A stretch of 61,312 bases of DNA from NCBI RefSeq assembly GCF_902806695.1, contig NZ_CADCXN010000042.1:1-61312 (forward strand), given 5' to 3'. Made by a program: the position numbers and the translations under genes. The number at the start of each line of letters is the position of its first letter. Within the stretch, counting starts at the first letter, position 1. The notes under the pieces were generated by a model. It was not told the DNA's origin. It made no database searches and saw nothing but the letters and a program-made list of their open reading frames with translations. Shown here one piece after another: positions 27,383 through 37,612 of this stretch. This DNA comes from Candidatus Methylobacter favarea (lineage in GTDB: Bacteria > Pseudomonadota > Gammaproteobacteria > Methylococcales > Methylomonadaceae).

Positions 27383-29881
27383 TTATAAACCGGCAAACAA
27401 CGCGTCCAAATGTGGATTGCCATTTACACGCAACACATTTTCCCGATGGTGATTGTCATTCACATCCAGCCGCTTGATATGCGTGCCTTCAACGCGGATT
27501 AATTCAATACGGCCAAATTTACTCCAATGTTTAGATGCAAATTTTGCCAATCCAACCGCTTTCGCGGCGTTGTCGTCATAATCTGGATTATGCGGCTCCA
27601 GAATGTCGATAATGTATCCTCCTGCTTGCTCGTGGCGGATAACTAAAAAATCGGGAAACATTGCTTGAGTACTTTTCTGATGCTCATAGGGCAGGCAAAA
27701 CGACCATTGTTTGCGGCTTTCATTGCGTAGCCAGGCGACAACTTCTTGTTTAGCAATTTCCGTTTTTATAACCAATTTTTCCCATTCATTTAGAAAAGAC
27801 GAGTACTTGCCGTCCTCCGGCAAGTATAAATGCTTGTTCAACTGGATAGCATTAGCCGGTCGATTAACAATGATTTCATCCGGCAACTCCCAATCTATCA
27901 GTTCTGGGTCTTTAGCGACCACTTTCAGTTTATTGTATTTCTCCCGTTCTGCGCTGGTAAGCTTGCCGATTTTTGAGTGATTTTGATTCAGCAAATCGTT
28001 AAATTGCTGCAAGCTCCGTTTTTCCAATGCTTCCCAAACGGATTGCTGTTGCAGCGCTAAAAACAGCTCCAGTTTAGGCCGCTGCGGTTCGTTGGCATCG
28101 TAATATTCCTTCCAATATTCGATATGCAGACCTTCTCCTAACCGTTGCCCCGCGCGTTGAAACAACTGTTCGATATTGGCATCCGATAACGGAATTTTCT
28201 CCGCTTCTCCTACTATGCTTGTCCACCTGCCCTGATCCACAGTAACCGGTTGAATGGCGATTTCATGACAACCGCGCAATTTTTCGGCAAAATCACCATC
28301 CGTTTGCTGTAACCGCTCAATTTCAGTTTTCAATGTGCCCAAGATCAGCTGCTTGGCTTTTGGTAAAGCATCGGGGTCAAAATTATGGATTGCCGTTAAT
28401 AACCGCGCCAGCCGCATTAAACGGCGCGTGTCGGAAGTCTTGCGAATGCGCTCGACACGGTAGCTTGGCATGGCTTGCAGCGCGTCGAAACAGGCGGCAT
28501 GTTCCGTAGAACGATATAAAGTGACTTGTTCGGCACCCTCAACCACATCGGTCGGCGGTACGCTTTCCGGATCGGATTTCAAATTCTCTATAACTTTTTT
28601 CAAACCCTCTTGATCGTAATGCGGCAAATATAAGAAAACCGAATTTAAAAATTCCTGATTCTCAATCCGGCGAGCTAACGGCGTGCGCACCATGCGCCCG
28701 ATCAATTGGGCGATTAAGGTATGATCGATGGCTTTGCGGAACGACATCATCACTTCCGCTCGCGGGCAATCCCAACCGGTGGTTAAACTCATTTTAAACA
28801 ACACGAATTTAACCTTATCGTCCTCTTGAATCAGTGACGCATCAATTTTACGGATTTTTCGGTCGCCAATGGATAGCGGTTTATCTTCTTGAAAACTATG
28901 CGCCAATTCATCATCCTGAATTGTCCCGATTTCCGTTTCTAAAATAGCGATGATTTGGCCCAACGGCGTCTTGCTGATTGTGCTTTCGTTACCGTCTTCA
29001 ACCTGAATCACCATAATAGGTTTAACGGCGGCAATACCTTGTGACTGGACATAAACGCTCCATTTATCGCACATCTTAAGCCATTGCCTTACGGCGGCGG
29101 CCAATAACGACCAGTCCGATGCTTGCTCTTCAAGCGGATGATAAAGCACGATTTTATCTTTCAATAAACCGGAGGCGGTGACGTCTTCCGGGTTGACGGT
29201 GACAGAATGCTGAATGCGGGAGTGATAGTGCTGAGCATCCTGCAATAAATCCTGAAAGCGCTTGGGCGTTGCCGAAACGCCAAGAATTAACTGGATAGCG
29301 GGCAGTTCGTTATTACCGAAAACAAATTGCTGCACAATCGTTTTTGCCGCATTCGCGTCTGTGGACGATTGGTTCATGCCCCGATGCGCTTCGTCAATAA
29401 TAAGATAGAACTTATCTTTTAATACATCCTGGGTTTTTTGGATCGTTTCCCAAATAGTGAACTGGCGGTTATCGCCTTTGATTTTGACCAGATTTTTATC
29501 TTTCCCCAGCTTTTGCGTATTCAGAAAATAGACTTTGCCGCCATCAAAGATTTCCTGATCAAAATCGCTATCGATCACGACCAAATCCGCCTCGCGCAAA
29601 CGGCTTGAGCACAAAGCAATCTTACGCCGCGATTGCTCGTTCAATTCCGGTTGATCGGACAACCATAAAAATACTGCATCCGGTTCGGCGAAAATTTCAT
29701 CTGCACCCTGGAAAATAGTCTCAATCAAAGCGGCAACGATGACCGTTTTACCGGAACCGGTGGGCGAGGATAAAACTATTGCTTGCGGGTTGCCGTCCTT
29801 AACCAGATACTTGCTTTGACGAATGCTTTTAATCAGTCTAGTGAGTGTGTCTTCCTGAAATTCCTTCAGCATCAATTTCAT
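27383..29881 (-). CDS. res: Type III restriction enzyme, Res subunit
   Basis: ATP-dependent helicase-nuclease subunit of a type III restriction system. 832 residues: Walker A in SSPTGSGKTVIVAAL (residues about 38-52), DEAH box LIIDEAHRGM, motif III LGVSATPKRF and motif VI QLIGRMVRTPLAR. The C-terminus has a nuclease-like patch, MFPDFLVI then GYIIDILEPHNPDYDDNA, with PD and D-x-L-E acids in place of the textbook PD-(D/E)xK. Its start overlaps the mod stop by ATGA, so the two are made together. It looks intact. Confidence 0.93.
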   Translation of the reverse strand: MKLMLKEFQEDTLTRLIKSIRQSKYLVKDGNPQAIVLSSPTGSGKTVIVAALIETIFQGADEIFAEPDAVFLWLSDQPELNEQSRRKIALCSSRLREADLVVIDSDFDQEIFDGGKVYFLNTQKLGKDKNLVKIKGDNRQFTIWETIQKTQDVLKDKFYLIIDEAHRGMNQSSTDANAAKTIVQQFVFGNNELPAIQLILGVSATPKRFQDLLQDAQHYHSRIQHSVTVNPEDVTASGLLKDKIVLYHPLEEQASDWSLLAAAVRQWLKMCDKWSVYVQSQGIAAVKPIMVIQVEDGNESTISKTPLGQIIAILETEIGTIQDDELAHSFQEDKPLSIGDRKIRKIDASLIQEDDKVKFVLFKMSLTTGWDCPRAEVMMSFRKAIDHTLIAQLIGRMVRTPLARRIENQEFLNSVFLYLPHYDQEGLKKVIENLKSDPESVPPTDVVEGAEQVTLYRSTEHAACFDALQAMPSYRVERIRKTSDTRRLMRLARLLTAIHNFDPDALPKAKQLILGTLKTEIERLQQTDGDFAEKLRGCHEIAIQPVTVDQGRWTSIVGEAEKIPLSDANIEQLFQRAGQRLGEGLHIEYWKEYYDANEPQRPKLELFLALQQQSVWEALEKRSLQQFNDLLNQNHSKIGKLTSAEREKYNKLKVVAKDPELIDWELPDEIIVNRPANAIQLNKHLYLPEDGKYSSFLNEWEKLVIKTEIAKQEVVAWLRNESRKQWSFCLPYEHQKSTQAMFPDFLVIRHEQAGGYIIDILEPHNPDYDDNAAKAVGLAKFASKHWSKFGRIELIRVEGTHIKRLDVNDNHHRENVLRVNGNPHLDALFAGL

Positions 29882-32181
29882 GATCGTCCCCGTTGTTTCG
29901 TATTGATTTTGAATTGATCGAGATAGTTTTTAAACAATTGCATCACCTGATAGCCGGTATCCAGCTCATCCCGCATTGAGAAAAAACCCTCTTCGGAGTG
30001 CGTCACCAAAAACACATGGCTAATATCCGGTCGCGTTTGCAGTTCCTGTTTAAAAGGCAGGAAGCAATGTTCATCAAGCAGAACCGCAAAGGGGCTGCGT
30101 TCCGGTATAAAAAACGGCTTACTGTCATCCGCATCAGGACAAGCCCCTTTCGCTCCGGCCATTAGCCATAGAATAGGCACTAACGCTGCAAACCGGCGGC
30201 CTAATTGCACTTCATCAGGGTCAAGAAAATCCAGTTTGAAATAAGCCAGATTCGCTTCAAAGCCGGCGCTTAACGGACGTTTTTCCTCTACGCTGACTTT
30301 TAACGGCCCAAGCAATTCATTGATTGCCCCTTTCAAGCGTTCGAACAGCGCGTTATTGGCCGTAACCAGATAAAACGTCTCGATATGCGTCATATCGTCC
30401 AAGGCTTCCAGATAAGCGTCTGCGCAAGCATCATCGAATAGCACCGATGATGTACACGTTTCGTCCACGAAAAAAGCCGTGTCCTTATTGATCTTGGATT
30501 GCGGAATGCCGTCCAGCAAGCCAGCCAGTTCTTTTTTTCGTGCGGTGGTAAGTTGCGCTGTGTCGATAAAGCCGATTTGTTTAAATGTACGGCGTTTGTT
30601 TTTGGTTATGGTGCGTCCGGTCAGATAATCCCCGTCCAGCAAAGTACCGTCATCGCGCCTGCCCAAAATCGTGTACTTGCTGCGCGGCCAAGTGACCGAT
30701 TGGCAAATGCCGTGTTTTTCGTAGTCGGCATCGCCGGGCATTAAGCCTTGTTCCTGCAAGTTTTTCGCCTCTTCCGCCGAAACCTCGTTATTGGTCACCA
30801 GAATGCAGCGGCGGTTGCCGTTGTCTGTGGCGTTCATTAGATTAACGGCATTTAGGGTTGTTGCTGAACCAGCAAAGAAATCTACTATTAGTGCGTTGGG
30901 TCGATCAAGGACAATTGCCGAAATAGAATCTCTGACCGCATAAAGGGATTTTGGGAATGAAAATCGGCCTGTTTCGCCAAAAATTGCTTTCAGAATATCC
31001 GCACCATAAGCACCTGCATCATGAGAACTTCTGTGCCAGACAGTTTTAATTTGCCGTTCTCGTGCTTCAGCGTATTCGACATTAACTATATTTTTAACAG
31101 CATCAAACTCGACAATTTGAATGGCTCCAGATTCTATTTGCAGTTGTAGTTTTTTGCTCAGGTAGGAAATACCCCATGTTTTGCGCTTAGCATCAAATCC
31201 ACCAAGAGAAACATAGCCCTTGGAGATTAACTTGCGCAATGTCACGGGGCCGACACCCCAATTTCCAAACGAGCCGTCAGAACGAATTGGCCAAGCTACG
31301 ACATAACCATTAATTGACGCATCTATATCTGGTTGTTTATCAAGAGGCAGATATTCACCTACCCCAATAATTGTATGTCGATCTGTATCAATTAGGATTG
31401 GAAAAAATAATTTTTCTCTGTCTTGTCGACGCGCATTTGTACCAGACCGTAATAGCCCTTTCCAGCGAGGAATTTTATGGTTTTTTACATTTAAACTGTT
31501 CAATGTTAATAAATCATCTCGAAGCCCGGCAACAAAAGCCTTTTCTGAGAAACAGAATAACGCACACTCTTCAACTCGGGAAAATCGTCCTTGAGTTACA
31601 CCTTTCGGATTAACAACGATAGTGACAATTTGCCTATAGAAATTAGGGAAAGTTTGCTCCAATAACATTCCCAAATGATGAACCTCATGCTCATCAATCG
31701 TCACAATAAGAACCCCGGTGTCAGGCTTGAGTAGTCGTTTAGCCAATTTCAACCGCTTTTCCATAAAGGTCAGCCACTTGCTATGCCGCCAGCTATCGTT
31801 ATTATCGACATAGTTATTGTTATATTTCCAATCCTTGGCGCCGGTGTTGTAGGGCGGATCGATATAAATGCAGTCCACTTGCCCGGCGTACAGGTAATCG
31901 AGCAATTGCAGGGCGTGAAAGTTATCCGCTTCGATCAAGGTATGAAAAGGCCGATTGCCGCCGTTTTCAACGGTAGCCATCGGTATTAAGGCAGGATAAA
32001 TGGTCTCGCCGAAACGCTGAACAACTACCAGTTTATCCAATGGCTGAACGCATTTGCTGCCGTCCGCGTCCCTGCTCAAAACCGCTGAACCATCCTTGAT
32101 ACGCTTGACCCGGAAGGTTTCCAGCAAATCGCGCAAAGCCTTATCTTGTACTTGCTGGATTTTATCTTCAAGGTAAGCCAA
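29878..32181 (-). CDS. mod: Type III DNA methyltransferase, Mod subunit
   Basis: N6-adenine methyltransferase and specificity subunit. 767 residues in beta-class order: catalytic motif IV DPPYNTG at residues 108-114 first, the SAM-binding motif FFAGSATTLNAV near 437 later, with the target-recognition region between. The region around SKWLTFMEKRLKLAKRLL is typical of Mod proteins. I see no tandem repeat tract of the kind that makes some mod genes phase-variable. The recognition sequence cannot be read from the protein. It is immediately upstream of res with a 4-bp overlap. Confidence 0.94.
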   Translation of the reverse strand: MAYLEDKIQQVQDKALRDLLETFRVKRIKDGSAVLSRDADGSKCVQPLDKLVVVQRFGETIYPALIPMATVENGGNRPFHTLIEADNFHALQLLDYLYAGQVDCIYIDPPYNTGAKDWKYNNNYVDNNDSWRHSKWLTFMEKRLKLAKRLLKPDTGVLIVTIDEHEVHHLGMLLEQTFPNFYRQIVTIVVNPKGVTQGRFSRVEECALFCFSEKAFVAGLRDDLLTLNSLNVKNHKIPRWKGLLRSGTNARRQDREKLFFPILIDTDRHTIIGVGEYLPLDKQPDIDASINGYVVAWPIRSDGSFGNWGVGPVTLRKLISKGYVSLGGFDAKRKTWGISYLSKKLQLQIESGAIQIVEFDAVKNIVNVEYAEARERQIKTVWHRSSHDAGAYGADILKAIFGETGRFSFPKSLYAVRDSISAIVLDRPNALIVDFFAGSATTLNAVNLMNATDNGNRRCILVTNNEVSAEEAKNLQEQGLMPGDADYEKHGICQSVTWPRSKYTILGRRDDGTLLDGDYLTGRTITKNKRRTFKQIGFIDTAQLTTARKKELAGLLDGIPQSKINKDTAFFVDETCTSSVLFDDACADAYLEALDDMTHIETFYLVTANNALFERLKGAINELLGPLKVSVEEKRPLSAGFEANLAYFKLDFLDPDEVQLGRRFAALVPILWLMAGAKGACPDADDSKPFFIPERSPFAVLLDEHCFLPFKQELQTRPDISHVFLVTHSEEGFFSMRDELDTGYQVMQLFKNYLDQFKINTKQRGRS

Positions 32182-32635
32182 TTTGTTTCCCGTTTTTCAA
32201 AAAAAAACCGGATTTCCCGGCCTGGACATTAATGGGAGGCAGGATTTTCCGGTGCATGATTAATAGTAGGCTATCTCCGTCAATGATTCAAAAAATCAGA
32301 AATATTAACCGATTAAAGTTTTCTGCCTGTTGAGACTTTTTCTCCTAAGTTGAACCTGAAGCGGCGACCTGATTGAGTTCGCCAAGGATGGGTAAGAGTA
32401 GTCCTGGGTGGGGGGTAATGATTAAGCGCTTTCTGATCCAGGAATGAACGCCTATAGATTTTTGGCTAACCGCCCGTTTTGCGAAGCGGGATAATAGCCG
32501 CGCCTTATTTCAGGCTTTCCAGGTAATCGCTCCAGGTTTAAAGCATCTTGGAGCGTTCCGGCAAGTACGCCATTCTGTTAAGCTCCGGGTGAGAAAGTGG
32601 TATTTGATAGCGGCATGACAGGATGTCAATGTGCC
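32182..32635. other. Intergenic stretch upstream of mod, nothing recognised
   Basis: About 450 bp between the mod start and the hairpins downstream of tRNA-Phe. It must hold the mod-res promoter. No gene, integrase fragment or copy of the tRNA 3' end is visible in it. Confidence 0.5.
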
Positions 32636-32653
32636 TTATCTCTGCGGAGATAA
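32636..32653. repeat. Small hairpin beside the tRNA-Phe terminator
   Basis: TTATCTC (32636-32642) and GAGATAA (32647-32653) are perfect inverted copies around TGCG. The structure shares the A-tract with the terminator next to it, so it may act as a terminator for rightward transcription (stem followed by A-rich, not T-rich, sequence, so weak) or as a second hairpin at the tRNA transcript end. Confidence 0.45.
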
Positions 32654-32686
32654 AAAAAGCCGCTATCCCTTGTAGAATGCGGCTTT
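32652..32686 (-). terminator. Intrinsic terminator of tRNA-Phe
   Basis: On the minus strand AAAGCCGC (from 32686) pairs with GCGGCTTT (to 32656) around a 15-base loop, and the stem runs into a T-tract of seven. It lies 33 bases downstream of the tRNA 3' end, so it is the natural end of that transcript. Confidence 0.8.
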
Positions 32687-32719
32687 GCGTACTTCTGCGA
32701 ATGTCTTTGAATGCAGGCA

Positions 32720-32795
<76 letters not shown>

Positions 32796-32857
32796 GGAAC
32801 TGCAAAAGAGCGCTATTAGACTTGATTATTTGGCTATAGTCAATATTATCTCTAAAT

Positions 32858-33496
32858 TTATTGAGGCGAGTTTAAACCGGAAGGACGGGGTTCATTTCGT
32901 AACAGGCCGGTGATGAAACGAAAGATTCTTTTCACGCCTGCCCATATTCTTGGCAACAGCCAGATCATTAACAGAATGAATAATGCCAGAGCCATTAAAA
33001 ACAGCAGCGGATGATTGATACAGGCCCAAACCCCGCCTACCACGGCTATATCTTCCCCTATTGAGGCTAGCCAGTTGCTAAAAGGTTCGGGAGAGCTATT
33101 GATCAATACGCGGGTACCCGCTTTGGTCGCATGCGTCCCGGCAGCCAAACCGCCGCCCAGTATGGCTGCCGCTATTTCTACGGCAGGATCCAAATCTCCG
33201 ACCGCGCCTGCTGCCAGCATGGCGCCGGCAGGAATACGAATAAACGTGTGGATAGCATCCCAACCGGTATCCACCCCCGGCATTTTATCGGCAAAAAATT
33301 CAATCCAATACATGAGTCCAGCCGCGCCCATAACCGCGGGGTTTGCGACAACTTGCAGATCGGCCGGTAAATTAATATTGCCGGTATTGGCAAGATAACC
33401 CAGGGTAAACAGCGTGGCATAAAGATTGATGCCGCTGGCCCACGACAATCCCATTGTCAGTGCCAGAGTTGTAGATATTTGATTCAGCGCATCCAT
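32858..33496 (-). CDS. DUF4126 membrane protein
   Basis: 212 residues, mostly hydrophobic, with glycine/alanine-rich segments (GLSWASGINLYATLFTLGYL, AAAILGGGLAAGTHATKAGTR) and a terminal anchor (LLFLMALALFILLMIWLLP) followed by a basic tail. The pattern fits DUF4126, a family of unknown function. About four or five membrane spans are likely. It lies just upstream of tRNA-Phe on the same strand, but separate transcription is probable. Confidence 0.85.
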   Translation of the reverse strand: MDALNQISTTLALTMGLSWASGINLYATLFTLGYLANTGNINLPADLQVVANPAVMGAAGLMYWIEFFADKMPGVDTGWDAIHTFIRIPAGAMLAAGAVGDLDPAVEIAAAILGGGLAAGTHATKAGTRVLINSSPEPFSNWLASIGEDIAVVGGVWACINHPLLFLMALALFILLMIWLLPRIWAGVKRIFRFITGLLRNEPRPSGLNSPQ

Positions 33497-33784
33497 AAAT
33501 CGTCCTCTTTCTGACTTTAAAGTTCAGCGTAGCATATTTTACTGAACTTCCGCTAAACGCCCAATCGTAATTTTTAATCAAATCGCTTGGCGATTTCATG
33601 CCCCAGGCCTAAAGCGCCGTTGCTTTCCTCGGGGCTGGAGCAGACTTCGTCCCGAACATGGGCTTCATCCCCAACGATAGATTTTCTTATTGCTTGATCT
33701 TAAGCCCAAATTCATTTTTTCGCACATTTATCCTCAGACCATGTAAAATTACTTAACTGTGTTAGATAATAGTAGGATTTTAAA

Positions 33785-34333
33785 GTGAGTTTTAGAGGAA
33801 CAACCATACTTTCTGTTCGCAGAGGCGATAAGGTCGTAATCGGCGGAGATGGCCAGGTCACCCTGGGCAATACGATAATGAAAGGCAATGCGCGCAAAGT
33901 ACGACGCTTGTACCATGACAAGGTCATTGCCGGTTTTGCCGGAGCAACAGCCGATGCTTTCACGCTGTTTGAACATTTTGAAGGCAAACTGGAAAAACAC
34001 CGCGGCAACCTGACACGCGCCGCAGTCGAGATGGCTAAAGACTGGCGTACCGATCGTACCTTGCGCCGACTGGAAGCATTGTTAACGATTGCTGATGCAA
34101 AAACGTCATTGATTATTTCCGGTACCGGTGATGTGATTGAGCCCGAATTTGATTTGATGGCGATAGGTTCGGGCGGTGCTTTCGCGCAAGCGGCAGCACG
34201 TGCGTTGCTGGAAAATACTACGCTGAGCGCGCGTGAGATTGTTGAGATGTCCTTGAATATAGCCGCTGATATCTGTATTTATACCAATCATAATATGCGC
34301 ATAGAAGAACTGGATACAGAACCTGACGAGTAG
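33785..34333 (+). CDS. hslV: HslV protease subunit of HslVU
   Basis: Threonine peptidase that forms the core of the HslVU ATP-dependent protease. The 182 residues contain [19 protein letters not shown]; the first of the two threonines (residue 6) should be the active-site N-terminal Thr after removal of MSFRG. The motifs [14 protein letters not shown] and [14 protein letters not shown] are typical. The start is GTG at 33785; a five-residue propeptide is longer than the single methionine of E. coli. hslU follows after 4 bp. Confidence 0.96.
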   Translation: MSFRGTTILSVRRGDKVVIGGDGQVTLGNTIMKGNARKVRRLYHDKVIAGFAGATADAFTLFEHFEGKLEKHRGNLTRAAVEMAKDWRTDRTLRRLEALLTIADAKTSLIISGTGDVIEPEFDLMAIGSGGAFAQAAARALLENTTLSAREIVEMSLNIAADICIYTNHNMRIEELDTEPDE

Positions 34334-34337
34334 ACGA

Positions 34338-35663
34338 ATGTCACAGATGACCCCCAAAGAAATTGTAAGCGAACTGGATAAACATATTATTGGCCAGGCC
34401 AGCGCCAAACGTTCGGTCGCCATTGCCCTGCGCAACCGCTGGCGCCGTCAGCATGTCGACGCGGCTTTACGCGAAGAAATTACGCCGAAAAATATATTAA
34501 TGATCGGACCCACCGGGGTCGGTAAAACCGAAATTGCGCGCCGGCTTGCGCGCCTGGCAAACGCGCCTTTTATTAAAATAGAGGCCACTAAATTTACCGA
34601 AGTCGGCTATGTCGGCCGCGATGTGGATTCGATCATTCGGGACCTCGTCGATACCGCAGTAAAAATGACGCGCATGGCTGAAATGGAGAAGGTTCAGGCC
34701 AGGGCTTTCGATGCTGCCGAAGACAGGATTCTTGATATTCTGCTGCCCAGGGCAAGCGGCGGACCGGGTTATGAGGGCGGTGAATCTACGCGTCAAAAAA
34801 TGCGCAAGAAATTGCGTGAAGGCAATCTCGATGATAAAGAAATAGAAATTGATGTTCATGTGGCTCCGGTGGGCATTGAAATCATGGCTCCTCCGGGCAT
34901 GGAGGAAATGACCAGTCAGTTGCAGGGCATGTTCCAGAATCTGAGTTCGGGCAAAACCAAGCTGCGCAAGATGACGATCAAAAAAGCCTTGAAGGTTTTG
35001 CAGGAGGATGAGGCTTCCAAACTGGTCAATGAGGATGAGATTAAATTACGCGCAGTGGATTCCGTAGAACAGAACGGCATTGTCTTCCTGGATGAAATCG
35101 ACAAAATTTGCAAACGCTCCGAGCTGGGGGGCGGCGGCGGTGAAGTTTCTCGCGAAGGCGTACAACGCGATCTGTTGCCATTGGTCGAAGGCAGCACCAT
35201 CAGCACGAAATATGGCGCCATCAAAACCGACCATATCTTGTTTATCGCATCAGGCGCATTCCATGTGACCAAACCATCGGATTTGATTCCCGAACTGCAA
35301 GGCCGCTTTCCTATCCGTGTTGAACTGGATGCTCTTACCGCTGAGGATTTCATACGCATCCTTACCGAGCCGCATGCCTCCTTAACCCAGCAGTATGCAG
35401 CCTTGTTGGCGACCGAAGGCGTTTCATTATCCTTTACCGCCGACGGTATTCAGCGGATTGCTGAACTGGGCTGGCAAGTGAATGAAAGAACAGAAAATAT
35501 CGGCGCCAGAAGACTGCATACCGTTCTGGAACGGTTATTGGAAGAGGTATCCTATACCGCGCCCGATCTAATGGAAAAAACTATTGTTATTGATTCGGCT
35601 TATGTAGATAAACAATTAACCGAGTTTGTTGAAGATGAAGATCTGAGCCGCTATATATTATAA
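34338..35663 (+). CDS. hslU: HslU unfoldase ATPase
   Basis: AAA+ unfoldase that feeds substrates to HslV. 441 residues: N-terminal [15 protein letters not shown], Walker [16 protein letters not shown], the pore motif GYVGRD, Walker [11 protein letters not shown], and a C-terminal end DLSRYIL, which inserts between HslV subunits to activate them. The intermediate domain (residues about 110-240) is present. It forms an operon with hslV (4-bp gap) and probably with the DUF971 gene, 5 bp downstream. Confidence 0.97.
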   Translation: MSQMTPKEIVSELDKHIIGQASAKRSVAIALRNRWRRQHVDAALREEITPKNILMIGPTGVGKTEIARRLARLANAPFIKIEATKFTEVGYVGRDVDSIIRDLVDTAVKMTRMAEMEKVQARAFDAAEDRILDILLPRASGGPGYEGGESTRQKMRKKLREGNLDDKEIEIDVHVAPVGIEIMAPPGMEEMTSQLQGMFQNLSSGKTKLRKMTIKKALKVLQEDEASKLVNEDEIKLRAVDSVEQNGIVFLDEIDKICKRSELGGGGGEVSREGVQRDLLPLVEGSTISTKYGAIKTDHILFIASGAFHVTKPSDLIPELQGRFPIRVELDALTAEDFIRILTEPHASLTQQYAALLATEGVSLSFTADGIQRIAELGWQVNERTENIGARRLHTVLERLLEEVSYTAPDLMEKTIVIDSAYVDKQLTEFVEDEDLSRYIL

Positions 35664-35668
35664 ATCCC

Positions 35669-36058
35669 ATGCGCTTAACTGCAAAGCCTGTCAACGCCAG
35701 ACCTGTTGAAATCAAGCTGCATCAGGTTTCCAATAGGCTGGAAATCAGTTTTGATGACGGCAGCGTGTTTAAATTGCCGTGTGAATATTTGCGCGTCTAT
35801 ACCCCTTCGGCCGAAGCGCTGGGTCATGGGCCCGGTCAGGAAATCCTTCAGGTCGGCAAAGAAGATGTCACCTTCAAAGCGATCAAACCGATAGGCAATT
35901 ACGCCATAGCTCCGGTATTTAGCGACGGTCATAACACGGGCATTTATACCTGGGATTTGCTTTACAAACTCGGTGCTGAATATCAGACCTTATGGGCTGA
36001 CTATCTTGAGAGACTGGCCGCGGCCGGGCATATCCATAAAGAACCGCTGCAAAACTGA
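35669..36058 (+). CDS. DUF971 (gamma-butyrobetaine hydroxylase-like N-terminal) protein
   Basis: 129 residues with the DUF971 fold pattern: VEIKLHQVSNRLEISFDDGS, then LPCEYLRVYTPSAE, and GNYAIAPVFSDGHNTGIYTWDLL. The family is widespread, short and often sits between hslU and ubiE as here; its molecular role is unclear to me. It lacks the cysteine-rich zinc site of the eukaryotic hydroxylases. Start is 5 bp after hslU. Confidence 0.88.
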   Translation: MRLTAKPVNARPVEIKLHQVSNRLEISFDDGSVFKLPCEYLRVYTPSAEALGHGPGQEILQVGKEDVTFKAIKPIGNYAIAPVFSDGHNTGIYTWDLLYKLGAEYQTLWADYLERLAAAGHIHKEPLQN

Positions 36059-36167
36059 CAGGCTCTGTAAAATAGTCTGGATTTCAGCTTTGATGCCTCG
36101 ATGACGTTGATAAACCGGGGATTTCAGGCTATAAACGCAATTAACCCTAAAAAACAGAGGCACACCC

Positions 36168-36917
36168 ATGAGCAATGACGATACTACGCATTTCGGTTTT
36201 AAACAGGTAGCCTCTGAAGATAAGGCTCACCTGGTTCGCGGCGTATTTGACTCTGTTGCTGCACAATATGACATCATGAATGATTTGATGTCTTTGGGCA
36301 TCCACCGCCTCTGGAAACGGATTGCCGTACAATTGAGCAATGTTCGCAAAGGCGAGCAGGTGCTTGATCTGGCGGGGGGAACCGGCGACTTGACTGCACT
36401 GTTCGAAAAACGCGTCGGCAAGGAAGGCCAGGTAGTTTTGGTAGATATTAATTCCGAAATGCTGCGTAAAGGGCGGAATCGGCTGATAGACAAAGGTTTG
36501 GCCGGCAATATCCGCTACGCCCAAGTCAATGCCGAACGCCTGCCTTTTGAAGATAATTCATTTGATTGTGTCTGCATTGCCTTCGGCTTGCGGAATGTAA
36601 CCGACAAAGATGCCGCGTTGCGGTCAATGCATAGAGTCCTGAAACCCGGCGGCCGTGTTATCGTGCTTGAATTTTCACACCCGACCAATAAACTGACGGA
36701 AAAATTGTACGACTTATATTCATTTACCCTGTTGCCCAAGATTGGCAGGATAGTGGCCAAGGATGAAGACAGCTATCGCTATCTGGCTGAATCCATACGC
36801 ATGCACCCAAAGCAGAATGAATTGAAAAAAATGATGGCAAATGCAGGTTTTGAACGTTGCGAATATTTCAATATGACGCAAGGCATTGTTGCTGTCCATA
36901 GAGGCTATAAAATTTAG
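36168..36917 (+). CDS. ubiE: Ubiquinone/menaquinone C-methyltransferase
   Basis: SAM-dependent methylation of the quinone ring in ubiquinone synthesis. The 249 residues show the motif I strand [36 protein letters not shown] and [18 protein letters not shown]. The N-terminal [39 protein letters not shown] is characteristic when read in short pieces ([14 protein letters not shown]). It heads the ubiE-ubiJ-ubiB cluster, with ubiJ starting 1 bp after its stop. Confidence 0.96.
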   Translation: MSNDDTTHFGFKQVASEDKAHLVRGVFDSVAAQYDIMNDLMSLGIHRLWKRIAVQLSNVRKGEQVLDLAGGTGDLTALFEKRVGKEGQVVLVDINSEMLRKGRNRLIDKGLAGNIRYAQVNAERLPFEDNSFDCVCIAFGLRNVTDKDAALRSMHRVLKPGGRVIVLEFSHPTNKLTEKLYDLYSFTLLPKIGRIVAKDEDSYRYLAESIRMHPKQNELKKMMANAGFERCEYFNMTQGIVAVHRGYKI

Positions 36918-36918
36918 C

Positions 36919-37551
36919 ATGATTCTCAAACCATTGCTGATGGGGGCTGTGGAAACAGCACTCAACAAATATCTCAGCCTGGATGAGGATAGCGGTTTTT
37001 TCTTAGCGCCTTTAGCCGGGAAAGTTATCGCTGTGACTATTCAACCGTTTGATGAAACCGTTTATCTCTGCCCTACTCCGGAATCCATTCAGTTACTGGA
37101 TCATATCCCTGATCAACCCGACACTCGCTTAAGCGGTTCGGTTTTTGCGCTTGGCTTAATGGGACTTAGCTCAAAGCCTATGCGTTCGATTTTCTCGGGG
37201 GAAGTAAAAATCGAAGGCGATATGACTACAGGCCGGCGCTTTCAGCAACTTTTTGCCAAGCTGGATATTGATCTGGAGGAAAAACTGTCCCGTTATACCG
37301 GGGACATTATTGCCCACCAGATTGGTCAATTTTTCCGCGCAGGTCAAAGCTGGGCAAAGGATTCATTTGAAACATTCCGGCTGAATATAACGGAATACCT
37401 GCAGGAAGAAACCCGCGATTTACCGGCCGGCCCGGAAATGGATATTTTTTATCGTCAGGTAGATGAACTTCGCACCCGCTTTGACCGCTTGCAAAGCAGA
37501 ATTGAACGGCTGGAAGTTACTCAAAGCTCAAAACCCAAGGGGCAAGACTAA
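36919..37551 (+). CDS. ubiJ: Ubiquinone biosynthesis accessory factor UbiJ
   Basis: SCP2-domain lipid carrier of the soluble Ubi complex. From ATG 36919 (MILKPLLMGAVETALNKYL) it has 210 residues. The N-terminal SCP2 region includes FALGLMGLSSKPMRSIFSGEVKIEGD, seen here as SGEVKIEGDMTTGRRFQQLF. The C-terminus is a coiled coil (DELRTRFDRLQSRIERLEV). An upstream in-frame start at 36886 lies within ubiE and is less likely. It lies between ubiE and ubiB as in most Gammaproteobacteria. Confidence 0.92.
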   Translation: MILKPLLMGAVETALNKYLSLDEDSGFFLAPLAGKVIAVTIQPFDETVYLCPTPESIQLLDHIPDQPDTRLSGSVFALGLMGLSSKPMRSIFSGEVKIEGDMTTGRRFQQLFAKLDIDLEEKLSRYTGDIIAHQIGQFFRAGQSWAKDSFETFRLNITEYLQEETRDLPAGPEMDIFYRQVDELRTRFDRLQSRIERLEVTQSSKPKGQD

Positions 37552-37612
37552 AAAACCTATTTTCCGCCTCGCGCCTTGCGCCTTTGGCTTTCTTCTACTC
37601 TAAAGGTAACCT

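Noticed and set aside
29878-32181. Phase-variable mod gene
   Set aside because: No tandem tetra- or pentanucleotide repeats or long homopolymers are visible in the coding region or just upstream.
27321-32719. Direct repeat of the tRNA-Phe 3' end marking an island
   Set aside because: I looked for the CCTGGGCACCA end near the far side of mod-res and saw no copy.
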